Positions 25,818 to 34,112 of a stretch of 64,000 bases of DNA are shown here, piece after piece. The stretch is taken from the NCBI RefSeq assembly GCF_963678875.1, contig NZ_OY787456.1, positions 186,001 to 250,000 on the forward strand, written 5' to 3'. The notes under the pieces are model-generated. The model saw nothing but the letters and a program-made list of their open reading frames with translations, was not told where the DNA came from and made no database searches. The position numbers and the translations under genes are program-made. This DNA is from an uncultured Hyphomonas sp. Lineage in GTDB: Bacteria; Pseudomonadota; Alphaproteobacteria; Caulobacterales; Hyphomonadaceae. Position 1 is the first letter of the stretch. Each line of letters opens with the position of its first letter.

Positions 25818-27179
25818 ATGACCCGCTTGTTGCTCGCCCTGGTGATGGCCTTCACCGCCGCCATCGGATTTGCGCCGACCGCCTCGGCCGAACTCAAAGT
25901 GCTGGTGGAAGGCAGCGGCAATTTCAAGCCGACGCCACTGGCCATCCCGGACTTCGAAGTCCGCGGCGGTACGAACACGGATCTGGCCCGCCAGATTGCC
26001 GATGTCGTGCGCAACGACCTGGAATCGACCGGCCTGTTCGAAATGCAGAACCCGGCCTCCTTCATCCAGAAGGATCTGTCGATCGATGTGCAGCCGCGCT
26101 TCGCTGACTGGAAGATCATCAAGACCGACGGCCTCGTCGTCGGCGCGTTCGAGGAACTTCCCGACGGCAAGATCGCCGTGTCGTTCCGCCTGTGGGACGT
26201 CTATGCCGGCGATGTCATGCGCATCAACGGCCAGCCCGGCCGCCGCCTGACCACGACGCCGGACAATTGGCGCCGCATCGCCCACAAGATCGCCGATTCG
26301 ATCTATACCCGCCTGACCGGGGAAGATCCGTACTTCGACACGCGCATCGTCTACATCGCCGAGACGGGCCCGAAGCTGAACCGTGTGAAGCGCCTCGCCA
26401 TCATGGATTCCGACGGCGCCAACCAGCAATACCTGACGCCGGGCACCAATACGGTGCTGACACCGCGCTTCAGCCCGTCGGCGCAGGAAATCACCTACAT
26501 GTCGTATGAGGGCGGACGTCCGCGCGTCTATCTCTTCAACATCGAGACCGGCCGCCAGGAATTGCTGGGCAATTTCCCCGGCATGACCTTTGCCCCGCGC
26601 TTCTCCCGCGATGGCGAGAGCGTCCTGCTGACCCAGGCTTCCGGCGGTAACTCCGATCTCTACATCATGAATTTGCAGACAAGGCAGTCGCGCAGGCTGA
26701 CCGATCACCCGGCGATCGATACCTCGCCGTCGATGTCGCCGGACGGCCGCGCCATCGTGTTCACGTCGGACCGCGGCGGCAGCCCGCAGCTCTATATCAT
26801 GAACACCGATGGGTCCCCGCGCACCTGCCCGTCGGGCGGACGTGACGTCGCCTGCCGTATCACCTTCAACAAGGGCCAGTATTCGACCCCGGTCTGGAGC
26901 CCGCGCGGCGACCTGGTGGCCTTCACCAAGCAGCTGGGCGGCAAGTTCTATATCGGCGTCATCGGTACCGACGGCACCGGCGAGCGTCTGCTGACCGAAG
27001 CCTATCTGGACGAAGGTCCGGACTGGTCGCCGAACGGCCGCGTGATCGTTTATTTCCGCGAAAGCCGCCCCGGAGCCGGTCCGCAGCTCTGGTCGGTCGA
27101 CCTTTCGGGCCGCAATGAGCACCGCCTGCAGACCCAGACGGAGGCCTCTGACCCGGCCTGGTCGCCGCTTCTGCAGTGA
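25818..27179 (+). CDS. tolB: TolB, periplasmic beta-propeller of the Tol-Pal system
   Basis: A 453-residue exported protein. ATG 25818 follows AAGGAGGAATCCC. A signal peptide (about 1-24, cleavage near ASA-E) is followed by the alpha/beta N-terminal domain (IPDFEVRG...) and six WD-like blades with repeated SPDG/SRDG motifs such as SMSPDGRAIVFTSDRGG. TolB binds Pal and is recruited by TolA during outer-membrane constriction. The C-terminal WSPLLQ is a normal TolB end. A terminator lies 24 bp after the stop. Confidence 0.95.
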   Translation: MTRLLLALVMAFTAAIGFAPTASAELKVLVEGSGNFKPTPLAIPDFEVRGGTNTDLARQIADVVRNDLESTGLFEMQNPASFIQKDLSIDVQPRFADWKIIKTDGLVVGAFEELPDGKIAVSFRLWDVYAGDVMRINGQPGRRLTTTPDNWRRIAHKIADSIYTRLTGEDPYFDTRIVYIAETGPKLNRVKRLAIMDSDGANQQYLTPGTNTVLTPRFSPSAQEITYMSYEGGRPRVYLFNIETGRQELLGNFPGMTFAPRFSRDGESVLLTQASGGNSDLYIMNLQTRQSRRLTDHPAIDTSPSMSPDGRAIVFTSDRGGSPQLYIMNTDGSPRTCPSGGRDVACRITFNKGQYSTPVWSPRGDLVAFTKQLGGKFYIGVIGTDGTGERLLTEAYLDEGPDWSPNGRVIVYFRESRPGAGPQLWSVDLSGRNEHRLQTQTEASDPAWSPLLQ

Positions 27180-27202
27180 TCTGCTGATTAATCTACAGGT
27201 TC

Positions 27203-27236
27203 CGCCCCCGATTCTTGTGTCGGGGGCGTTGCTTTA
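27203..27236 (+). terminator. Rho-independent terminator after tolB
   Basis: CGCCCCCGA at 27203-27211 pairs with TCGGGGGCG at 27220-27228 around a TTCTTGTG loop, then TTGCTTT. It could partly separate tolB from pal, which has its own 173-bp leader. Confidence 0.7.
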
Positions 27237-27408
27237 TAGAGACAGCACGAAAATCTTTGTGTAAAAGGCCACACGCAGCAGCTTGCGCCTGATTGTTGCC
27301 GGAATTCAGCCCGATTGTTTGGGCACCACCGGTCGATCGCTGGCTGCTGGTAAGACCAGAGGCCGTAAGGCGTCACCAAGCTCAGGACATCCAGGGGAGT
27401 CTGACTGA

Positions 27409-27954
27409 ATGAAATCCTATCTCAAAATCTCCACAGCAGCCGCTGTGCTTATCGCCCTCGGCGCCTGCGCATCGCAACCCGAGCCGCCGCCGCCGGTTGA
27501 GGAAGCACCGCCGGTCGAGCAGCCGGCACCGCCGCCGCCTCCGCCGCCTCCGCCTCCGGTCGTTGAAGACCTGGGCCCGACCCCGGGGTCGCTCGAAGAT
27601 TTCCGCGTGAACGTTGGTGAGCGCGTCTATTTCGACCTGAACGAATACGGTCTGGACGTCGATGATCAGGAAATCCTGAAGCTGCAAGCCGCCTGGCTGC
27701 AGTCCTATCCGGCTGTCCGCATCATGGTTGCCGGCAACTGCGACGAGCGCGGCACGCGCGAATACAACCTCGCCCTCGGCGAGCGTCGCGCTTCGGTCGT
27801 GAAAGACTACCTGGTTTCGCTCGGCGTTGACCCGTCGCGCATCGACACGATTTCCTACGGGAAAGAACGTCCGATCGCTGCCGGTTCCGACGAAGCCTCC
27901 TGGGCCCTGAACCGTAACGGGTTCACCCAGATTGTTTCGGGCACCACCAGCTAG
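27409..27954 (+). CDS. pal: Peptidoglycan-associated lipoprotein Pal, first copy
   Basis: A 181-residue outer-membrane lipoprotein. The lipobox LGAC gives Cys20. A very Pro-rich linker (ten consecutive prolines among residues about 24-50) separates it from an OmpA-like peptidoglycan-binding domain with AGNCDERGTREYNLALGERRA (Pal hallmark) and VSYGKE-type ISYGKERP. The Asp and Arg that contact diaminopimelate in this family are present. The end NRNGFTQIV fits alphaproteobacterial Pal. It is followed by a hairpin and by a second pal. Confidence 0.93.
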   Translation: MKSYLKISTAAAVLIALGACASQPEPPPPVEEAPPVEQPAPPPPPPPPPPVVEDLGPTPGSLEDFRVNVGERVYFDLNEYGLDVDDQEILKLQAAWLQSYPAVRIMVAGNCDERGTREYNLALGERRASVVKDYLVSLGVDPSRIDTISYGKERPIAAGSDEASWALNRNGFTQIVSGTTS

Positions 27955-27979
27955 CGAAACATTTAAAATCAGCAATGTG

Positions 27980-28017
27980 CAGCCGGGTGCCACAATGTGG
28001 CCCCGGCTGTTTTGTTT
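27980..28017 (+). terminator. Hairpin/terminator after first pal, repeated after the second
   Basis: CAGCCGGGTGCCA at 27980-27992 pairs with TGGCCCCGGCTG at 27998-28009 with one bulge, then TTTTGTTT. It is 26 bp after the pal stop and nearly identical to the hairpin at 28642-28671. Partial read-through or RNA stability control between the two genes is possible. Confidence 0.8.
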
Positions 28018-28074
28018 AGGAGCAGGGATTTTGTGCGTCCCCCTGTCTCTGTTTTCATCATGAAAGGTATGTCC

Positions 28075-28599
28075 ATGATCATCCGCACCGCATCTGTTCT
28101 CGCAGGTGCATCGCTTGTCCTGCTCGGCGCCTGTGCGTCCAAGCCGGCCCCGATTACCGAAGGCACCACCACGACTGAAACCGTGGTGGAACAAGTCCAG
28201 ACCGTCGACACCGGCGCTGTGGACGACGGCAACGTCGGTAAAATTGCACAAGCACCCGCCCTCGGCGACCGCGTCTATTTCGACCTGAATGGCGATTCGC
28301 TCGACGGCGACGACCAGTCCCTGCTGAAACAGCACGCCCTGAAATACACGCAGGACCCGTCGGTCCGTATCCTCGTTGCCGGCAACTGCGACGAGCGCGG
28401 CACGCGCGAATACAACCTCGCCCTTGGTGAGCGCCGCGCGGCCACTGTGAAGGATTATCTTGTCAGCCTCGGCATCTCGCCGAACCGTATCGACACGATC
28501 TCCTACGGCAAGGAACGCCCGGTCGCGGCCGGTTCCGATGAAGCTTCCTGGGCCATGAACCGGAACGGGTTCATCCAGGCCGTTTCGCCGAACAGCTGA
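28075..28599 (+). CDS. Pal paralogue, second tandem copy
   Basis: A 174-residue lipoprotein (lipobox LGAC, Cys19) whose C-terminal 115 residues closely match the first Pal, including GNCDERGTREYNLALGERRA and ISYGKERPVAAGSDEASWA. The polyproline linker is absent, replaced by a Thr/Val/Asp-rich segment with TTTTET. ATG 28075 is chosen for the AAAGG seven bases before it; ATGs at 28060 and 28069 are in frame. It looks like a diverged duplicate rather than a duplication artefact because the linkers and N-termini differ. Function might be a stage- or site-specific Pal; that is inference. Confidence 0.85.
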   Translation: MIIRTASVLAGASLVLLGACASKPAPITEGTTTTETVVEQVQTVDTGAVDDGNVGKIAQAPALGDRVYFDLNGDSLDGDDQSLLKQHALKYTQDPSVRILVAGNCDERGTREYNLALGERRAATVKDYLVSLGISPNRIDTISYGKERPVAAGSDEASWAMNRNGFIQAVSPNS

Positions 28600-28641
28600 A
28601 CCCGGTTGCCCGCACCGGGCACCTGATTCAGAAAGTATTTG

Positions 28642-28675
28642 CAGCCGGGTGCCATATTTTGGCCCCGGCTGCTTT
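28642..28675 (+). terminator. Second copy of the pal hairpin
   Basis: CAGCCGGGTGCCA (28642-28654) and TGGCCCCGGCTG (28660-28671) repeat the hairpin at 27980, with a different loop (TATTT) and a weaker T-run (CTTTACT). It may be a weak terminator or attenuator before cpoB. Confidence 0.65.
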
Positions 28676-28709
28676 ACTATGGTTCCGCAAAATCTGGAGA
28701 CATTCGCCC

Positions 28710-29762
28710 ATGTTCAAGACCCCGGCCCTGGCGCTTGCCAGCTTCCTGCTTCTTGCTGCGCCTGCTGTCGCCCAGCGCAGTGCCCCGATCACGCAGGGCA
28801 CGACCAGCCTCGACCTGGCCGACCAGATTTCCCAGGCCCGCCAGCTGAGCGCCGACACGAAGGTGCAGATGAACGGCGTCTCCAGCGACCTGATGATCCT
28901 GACGGGCCGCGTCGAGACGCTGGAGTTCCAGCTGCAGCAGGCCCGCAACGACAATGAGACGCTGATCAACGACAACGAGGCGCTCGCCCGCGAGATCAAT
29001 TCCCTGAAGAATGAGCTGCGGGCCCAGTCGCGCGCCATTCAGGACCTGCAGGCCCGCTCTCTCGGCATGGACCCGCCGGAAGGGGAGGCTGCGACCAGCC
29101 TGTCCGATTATCCGGGCGCCGCTTCGCCGGATCCTTATGCCGCAACGCCGGCGCCTGCTGCGTCTGCGCCGCCAGAGCAGTCCGTGACAGGCACCATGTC
29201 CCGTACCGCAACTGTGGCGCCGGAGACCTCCGGTCCGAAAAGCCTGCTGCCGCGTTCCGGCGCGACCAGCGCGGCGGAAAGCGTGACGGCGATCGACACG
29301 ACGCCGGCTTCGGCCGTGCCGCCCGGCGCGCCGCAGGGCTCGCTCGGCACGCTGCCGGCCAGCGCCCTGCCGGGGGAAGCCGGTCCGCTGTTCGCCGCCG
29401 CCAAGGCGAAACTTGTCCAGTTCGACTATGCCGGCGCCGAAGAGGCCTTCCGCGCTTTCCTTGACGGGTTCAGCAGTGACCCGCAGGCCGGCGAAGCGCA
29501 CTACTGGCTCGCCGAGTCGCTCTACCAGCAGAAGGCCTATGCCGAATCCGGCGCGGCCTACACGACGATGATCCGGTCGTATCCGGACGATCCGCGTGCC
29601 CCGGACGCGCTGGTGAAGCTCGCCCGTTCGATGCGTCTGATCGGTGACAAGGACAAGGCCTGCGTGGCGCTCGACACGTTGCCGAAGCGCTATCCGAACG
29701 CCTCCGGCGTGACGCGTGACCTGGCCGCCGTCGAACGGACCCGGTCCGGTTGCGACAATTAG
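28710..29762 (+). CDS. cpoB: CpoB/YbgF, Tol-Pal accessory TPR protein
   Basis: A 350-residue periplasmic protein. ATG 28710 starts a signal peptide ending near VAQ-RS. A coiled-coil N-terminal region follows (QISQARQLSADTKVQMNGVS..., about 38-105), then a Ser/Pro/Ala-rich linker (about 115-225) and C-terminal TPRs (about 228-350) with FDYAGAEEAFRAF and YPDDPRAPDALVKLARSM. CpoB coordinates outer-membrane constriction with septal peptidoglycan synthesis. The tilS frame starts within its last 13 bases. Confidence 0.9.
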   Translation: MFKTPALALASFLLLAAPAVAQRSAPITQGTTSLDLADQISQARQLSADTKVQMNGVSSDLMILTGRVETLEFQLQQARNDNETLINDNEALAREINSLKNELRAQSRAIQDLQARSLGMDPPEGEAATSLSDYPGAASPDPYAATPAPAASAPPEQSVTGTMSRTATVAPETSGPKSLLPRSGATSAAESVTAIDTTPASAVPPGAPQGSLGTLPASALPGEAGPLFAAAKAKLVQFDYAGAEEAFRAFLDGFSSDPQAGEAHYWLAESLYQQKAYAESGAAYTTMIRSYPDDPRAPDALVKLARSMRLIGDKDKACVALDTLPKRYPNASGVTRDLAAVERTRSGCDN

Positions 29763-30805
29763 AGGCCCCCAAAGTCCCTGAAACCCTGACGGTGCCGCTG
29801 GACCGGCTTTGCTGGTTCGCCGCCGGGCCCGTCTGCGTGGCGGTGTCCGGAGGAGGGGACTCGCTCGCCCTCCTGCTGGTCGCCGCTGACTGGGCCCGCA
29901 CGCGCGGGCGCAGCGTGATTGCCCTCACGGTCGATCATGGCCTGCGCCCGGAAGCGGCAGCGGAGGCCCGGTTTGTCGCGGAGACCGCCGCCCGGTACGG
30001 CGTCGCGCACCGCACGCTGCGCTGGCAGGCGCCCCAGCCTGGCCAGGCGAAAGCCCGCATCGCCCGGCATGACCTGCTCGCCGCCGCTGCCCGCAAAGCA
30101 GGCAGCGTGCTGATCCTGACGGCCCACACGGAAGACGACCAGGCGGAAACCTTTCTGATCCGCGCCCGGGCCGGGTCCGGCTGGTACGGTCTGGCGGGCA
30201 TCCAGCCGCTCTCGCTCTCGCCCGCAGAGACGTCCGGTGCGCCGGTCTTCCTGTCCCGTCCGCTGCTCGCATCCTCGCGCGCTGACCTTCGCGAGCTGCT
30301 GCGCGCCAATGGGCAGGACTGGATCGAGGACCCGTCGAACGACAATCCAGCCTATGAGCGCGTCCGCGTGCGCCAACAGCTCGCCGCAGACCCGGCCCTG
30401 CGGGGGCGGGTGCTGGCGCTTCAGGAACGGCTGCAGCTGTTGCGGCAGGTGCAGGACCGGGCGCTTGGCCGCTGGCTTGCGGAGGAGGTTGAAACCCGGC
30501 CGGACGGCACGTTGCGGGCGCCCTTGCCGCTGCCGCCCGGCGAGCGGGGAGAGCGGGCCCTTGCCGCGCTGGTTACGCTCGCCAGCGGCCGCACGCGGCC
30601 TGTCCGGTCCGACGCACTCTCCCGTCTCGCGCACCGCATCGGCCGGCCTGACACGCTGCGCCCGGCCACCCTCGGCGGGGCGGCCATCTGGATCGAGAAC
30701 GGGAACCTGAAAGCAGGGGCGGAGCACGTCCTGCCGCCTGAACAGGTTAACGCAATCCCTGCACGCCTTTCGGCCATGGTCACCGCCTGTTCAGGAGAAA
30801 TGTGA
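29750..30805 (+). CDS. tilS: tRNA(Ile)-lysidine synthase
   Basis: A 351-residue PP-loop enzyme that makes lysidine at position 34 of the CAU-anticodon tRNA(Ile). The ATP pyrophosphatase loop SGGGDS is at 33-38, and HTEDDQAET near 125-133 and DPSNDNPAYERVR near 192-204 are TilS signatures. Start TTG 29750 overlaps cpoB by 13 bases; a GTG at 29791 is an alternative. It lies between cpoB and ftsH as in many alphaproteobacteria. The C-terminal domain is short. Confidence 0.9.
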   Translation: MRQLEAPKVPETLTVPLDRLCWFAAGPVCVAVSGGGDSLALLLVAADWARTRGRSVIALTVDHGLRPEAAAEARFVAETAARYGVAHRTLRWQAPQPGQAKARIARHDLLAAAARKAGSVLILTAHTEDDQAETFLIRARAGSGWYGLAGIQPLSLSPAETSGAPVFLSRPLLASSRADLRELLRANGQDWIEDPSNDNPAYERVRVRQQLAADPALRGRVLALQERLQLLRQVQDRALGRWLAEEVETRPDGTLRAPLPLPPGERGERALAALVTLASGRTRPVRSDALSRLAHRIGRPDTLRPATLGGAAIWIENGNLKAGAEHVLPPEQVNAIPARLSAMVTACSGEM

Positions 30806-30899
30806 GATAAAATGTCCACGGCGCAGCTAAAGAGTCGTTTTTCGGCCCCAGTGGCCCTATGTTATCTGTCGAGAAGCTTTCCAAACTGAGAGAGATGAA

Positions 30900-32828
30900 A
30901 TGAACGTTCGGAACCTGGCCATCTGGGGTGCAATCGCGCTGCTCGTGATCGGTATGGCGGTCGCGATGGGCGGTAATCCCGAAACCGCCAGTGCCAAGCG
31001 CGCGAAACTCTCTGAAATCTACACGCTCGTCGACAATGGCCAGGTGGCGGAAGCCACGCTGGGCGATGACCAGATCATCGTGAAGACCACCGATGGCAAC
31101 ACGATGGTCAGCGAGCTGCGCGCCCTCGACATGAGCACGCAGGACTATCTGCGCGATCACAATGTGCCGTTCACGGTGGATGCCGACAGCGGCCGCAACA
31201 ATTTCGCTTCGCTCCTGTTCTCGATCCTGCCGATCCTGCTGATCGTCGGTTTCGTCTTCTTCATGATGCGCCAGATGCAGGGCGGCGGTGGCCGCGGGGC
31301 GATGAGCTTCGGCAAGTCGCGCGCCCGCCTGCTGACCGAGAAACATGGCCGCGTCACCTTTGACGATGTCGCCGGCGTCGACGAAGCCAAGGAAGAGCTG
31401 CAGGAGATCGTCGAATTCCTGCAGGATCCGTCCAAATTCCAGCGCCTCGGCGGCAAGATCCCGAAAGGCGCGCTGCTGGTCGGCCCGCCCGGTACCGGTA
31501 AGACGCTGCTGGCCCGCGCCGTGGCCGGTGAGGCAGGCGTGCCCTTCTTCACGATTTCCGGCTCGGACTTTGTCGAAATGTTCGTCGGTGTCGGCGCCAG
31601 CCGCGTGCGCGACATGTTCGAACAGGCCAAGCGCTCCGCACCTTGCATCATCTTCATCGACGAGATCGACGCGGTTGGCCGCTCGCGCGGTGCCGGCCTT
31701 GGCGGCGGCAATGACGAGCGTGAGCAGACGCTGAACCAGCTGCTGGTCGAGATGGACGGCTTCGAAGCAAACGAAGGCATCATCCTGATCGCCGCCACCA
31801 ACCGTCCGGACGTTCTGGACCCGGCGCTGCTGCGCCCCGGCCGTTTCGACCGTCAGGTCACGGTTGGCAATCCGGATATCATGGGCCGCGAAAAGATCCT
31901 GCGCGTCCACATGCGCAACGTGCCGCTGGCGAAAGACGTCGACGCGAAGACGATCGCGCGCGGCACGCCGGGCTTCTCGGGTGCAGACCTTGCGAACCTC
32001 GTCAACGAGGCCGCGCTGCTGGCCGCCCGCCGCGGCAAGCGCGTCGTCGCCATGCAGGAATTTGAAGACGCCAAGGACAAGGTCCTGATGGGGCCGGAGC
32101 GCCGCTCCATGGTCATGTCCGAGAAAGAGAAAGAACTCACCGCCTGGCACGAGGCCGGTCACGCCATCGTGGCCATGAAAGTGCCGGCTGCAGATCCGGT
32201 CCACAAGGCGACGATCATTCCGCGCGGCCGCGCCCTCGGCATGGTCATGCAGCTGCCGGAAGACGACAAGCTGTCCATGTCCAAGATCGAGATGACCTCG
32301 CGCCTCGCCATCATGATGGGGGGCCGTGTGGCAGAGGAGCTGAAATTCGGCGACGACAATGTCACCGCCGGGGCCGCCTCCGACATCCAGCAGGCAACCC
32401 GTCTTGCACGCGCCATGGTCACCCGTTTCGGCCTGTCCGATGAGATCGGCCCGGTGGATTACGGCTCCGACCAGGGCGACGTGTTCCTCGGCCAGCAGAT
32501 TGTCCAGTCGAGCCACGTGTCGGAAGACACGTCCCGCAAGATCGAGGAAGAAGTCCGCCAGCTGATCCAGACCGGTATGGACGATGCCCGCCGCATCATG
32601 ACCGAGTGCCATGACGAATGGTCCGCCATCGCCACCGGCCTGCTGGAGTACGAAACCCTCACCGGCAGCGAGATCAATGATCTGCTGAACGGCAAGCCGC
32701 CGACCCGTCCGGACCTTGGCGCCGAAGACACAGGCCCGGCCTCCGCCGTGCCGGTGATCGGCAAGCGCCGCAAGCCGAAGGATGATGGCGGCGAAGCCGC
32801 CGGCGACCCGGAACCGAACCCGGCCTGA
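30900..32828 (+). CDS. ftsH: ATP-dependent zinc metalloprotease FtsH
   Basis: A 642-residue membrane AAA+ protease degrading misassembled membrane proteins and regulators such as LpxC or sigma-32 (family knowledge). Helices at about 5-24 and 103-124 flank a small periplasmic domain. Walker A GPPGTGKT is at 195-202, Walker B IIFIDEID at 250-257, the second region of homology starts around 300 with NRPDVLDPALLRPGRFDR, and the zinc motif HEAGH is at 417-421. The C-terminus is Pro/Asp-rich. glmM does not follow here. A strong terminator comes after the stop. Confidence 0.96.
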   Translation: MNVRNLAIWGAIALLVIGMAVAMGGNPETASAKRAKLSEIYTLVDNGQVAEATLGDDQIIVKTTDGNTMVSELRALDMSTQDYLRDHNVPFTVDADSGRNNFASLLFSILPILLIVGFVFFMMRQMQGGGGRGAMSFGKSRARLLTEKHGRVTFDDVAGVDEAKEELQEIVEFLQDPSKFQRLGGKIPKGALLVGPPGTGKTLLARAVAGEAGVPFFTISGSDFVEMFVGVGASRVRDMFEQAKRSAPCIIFIDEIDAVGRSRGAGLGGGNDEREQTLNQLLVEMDGFEANEGIILIAATNRPDVLDPALLRPGRFDRQVTVGNPDIMGREKILRVHMRNVPLAKDVDAKTIARGTPGFSGADLANLVNEAALLAARRGKRVVAMQEFEDAKDKVLMGPERRSMVMSEKEKELTAWHEAGHAIVAMKVPAADPVHKATIIPRGRALGMVMQLPEDDKLSMSKIEMTSRLAIMMGGRVAEELKFGDDNVTAGAASDIQQATRLARAMVTRFGLSDEIGPVDYGSDQGDVFLGQQIVQSSHVSEDTSRKIEEEVRQLIQTGMDDARRIMTECHDEWSAIATGLLEYETLTGSEINDLLNGKPPTRPDLGAEDTGPASAVPVIGKRRKPKDDGGEAAGDPEPNPA

Positions 32829-32850
32829 TCCGGAAAACAGATCAACGACA

Positions 32851-32887
32851 AAGCCCGCCGGAGCGTCCTCCGGCGGGCTTTTCTTTT
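32851..32887 (+). terminator. Rho-independent terminator of ftsH
   Basis: AAGCCCGCCGGAG at 32851-32863 pairs perfectly with CTCCGGCGGGCTT at 32868-32880 over a four-base loop, then TTCTTTT. It ends the ybgC-ftsH region. Confidence 0.92.
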
Positions 32888-32915
32888 AGGCGGCCCGGCG
32901 CGCTGATCCACCATG

Positions 32916-32960
32916 GTCCGCTATAGTCCGTTATAGTCCGGTATGATCATGCATGATCAT
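32916..32960. repeat. Three 10-bp tandem units followed by a perfect 18-bp palindrome
   Basis: GTCCGCTATA, GTCCGTTATA and GTCCGGTATG run head to tail at 32916-32945. They overlap the palindrome ATGATCATGCATGATCAT at 32943-32960, which equals its own reverse complement. It lies 29 bp after the ftsH terminator. No family is known to me. Confidence 0.85.
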
Positions 32961-33027
32961 GCCGAAGTCATGTTTCGTGCGTCTCTGGTCATGACGGAAC
33001 AGCAGTCGGGGACAGCCCGGCGCCAAT

Positions 33028-33187
33028 CCCTCACCTCCCACGCCCTTGCGGGCGCGGGTCCCGCCTCTCCCGGAGGGAGAGGGGTGAACCCGGCGCCGCC
33101 TCGAACCTGTTGCAATGACGAAAGAAAACCCCTCTCCCGCTCGCGGGAGAGGAGGGGCCCGCCGCCACAGGCGGTGGGAGGTGAGGG
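33028..33187. repeat. Nested inverted-repeat intergenic element (MITE-like)
   Basis: The ends CCCTCACCTCCCA (33028-33040) and TGGGAGGTGAGGG (33175-33187) are perfect inverted repeats. Inside are smaller hairpins, including CCTCTCCCG and CGGGAGAGG at 33131-33152, which pair over four bases. The 160-bp element carries no coding sequence. The shape fits a small non-autonomous palindromic element; from memory, related sequences recur between genes in alphaproteobacteria. Confidence 0.7.
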
Positions 33188-33233
33188 CCTGCTTCAATCC
33201 ACCCCCTAAGCCCTCTGTGGCACGCTCCCCAAC

Positions 33234-33830
33234 ATGACTGACCGCACCGCTTTCCTCTCCCAGGCCTTCAACACGCTCGCCCGCGCGATTGCGGAAGCAG
33301 GCGTGAATGTGGACCTCTACAAGACGCCTGAAACGATCTCGAAAACGGTGAACCGGAAGGTGCGCGCGGAGCTGAAACGCCTCGCCGTGCTGCTCCGCCG
33401 TCTGATCTTCCTGCTGGCGCTGCAGATGGATCTGGCGCCGCTGAAGGCGCGCGTGGGGAGCAACTATTACGAACCGAAGCAGGAAGGCGCAGAGTACCGG
33501 TACATCTTCACCATGGTGCCTGCGCCCTCCCGCCCATGCCCGCATTTCCTGAAAGGCCCGGTAGAGCCACCAACGCCCGGACCCGTGCCTGCCGCGCCCC
33601 TGATCGCGCGGTGGAATGCCATGCTGGACACGATGAAACATCACAAGCGCCGCGCCCGTCGCCTTGCCCGCACGCTCCAGCGCTGGCAGGCTGCGGGCGA
33701 AGCCCGGCCACACGTCCCGCCGGTCCCGCATGCGCACCGCTTGCCGGCGACCGTCGCGCTCGTGTCGGGCGGGCTGACGGTGCAGCTGGTTGAGGCGCTG
33801 AAAGCCTGGCCGGAACCGGACACGAGCTGA
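33234..33830 (+). CDS. Protein of unknown function
   Basis: A 198-residue protein that I do not recognise. No signal peptide is evident; residues about 45-66 (ELKRLAVLLRRLIFLLALQM) form a basic amphipathic helix. A Pro-rich middle (PPTPGPVPAAP, near 112-122) leads to a basic helical stretch with HHKRRARRLARTLQRW (about 136-151). High basic content suggests nucleic-acid or membrane-surface binding, but that is inference. It has no neighbour in an operon. A hairpin (33853-33877) follows the stop. Confidence 0.6.
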   Translation: MTDRTAFLSQAFNTLARAIAEAGVNVDLYKTPETISKTVNRKVRAELKRLAVLLRRLIFLLALQMDLAPLKARVGSNYYEPKQEGAEYRYIFTMVPAPSRPCPHFLKGPVEPPTPGPVPAAPLIARWNAMLDTMKHHKRRARRLARTLQRWQAAGEARPHVPPVPHAHRLPATVALVSGGLTVQLVEALKAWPEPDTS

Positions 33831-33900
33831 GCTAACCCACAATCAGGAATTTGCCGGAACGCGAGGGCGTTTCCGGCCGCACGTGCTGTATCCCCCCTCC

Positions 33901-33960
33901 GCTTCGCTGCGCTCAGCATGGGCGCTCCTGAAGTGCGGACTCATCCTGAGGGTCTGAGCC
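33901..33960. repeat. Decayed copy of the dispersed hairpin repeat
   Basis: This 60-bp stretch shares GCGCTCAGCATGGGCGCT and GACTCATCCTGAG with the copies at 1831-1906 and 58745-58821, but its right arm ends in GGTCTGAG instead of CGAAGTCGAA, so the outer pairing is lost. It lies downstream of an unknown gene, in a 282-bp gap before the GNAT gene. Confidence 0.6.
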
Positions 33961-34112
33961 CGGTTCGGTCTGCCGGGTTTTGAGATTCGGCCGGATTACA
34001 CTAGCCCTTGGGAAACACAGCCCCGCTGCATTCCAAGGATTGCTGCACTGCAGCATTTTGGTCTCTAAGGGGCATTATTCGGTCGGAACAGCCAGGCAGG
34101 CGGGGACACGCA

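Larger units (their letters stand above)
32829..33233. other. 405-bp repeat-rich intergenic stretch
   Basis: It contains no gene I can support. In order: the ftsH terminator (32851-32887), three 10-bp tandem units running into a perfect palindrome (32916-32960), and a nested inverted-repeat element (33028-33187). The short open frame at 32943-33209 spans these repeats and is not taken as a gene. Details are in the separate entries. Confidence 0.8.

Noticed and set aside
32943..33209. Short open frame with a normal ATG in the gap after ftsH
   Set aside because: It spans the palindrome and the nested inverted repeat; the product is low complexity and has no family.
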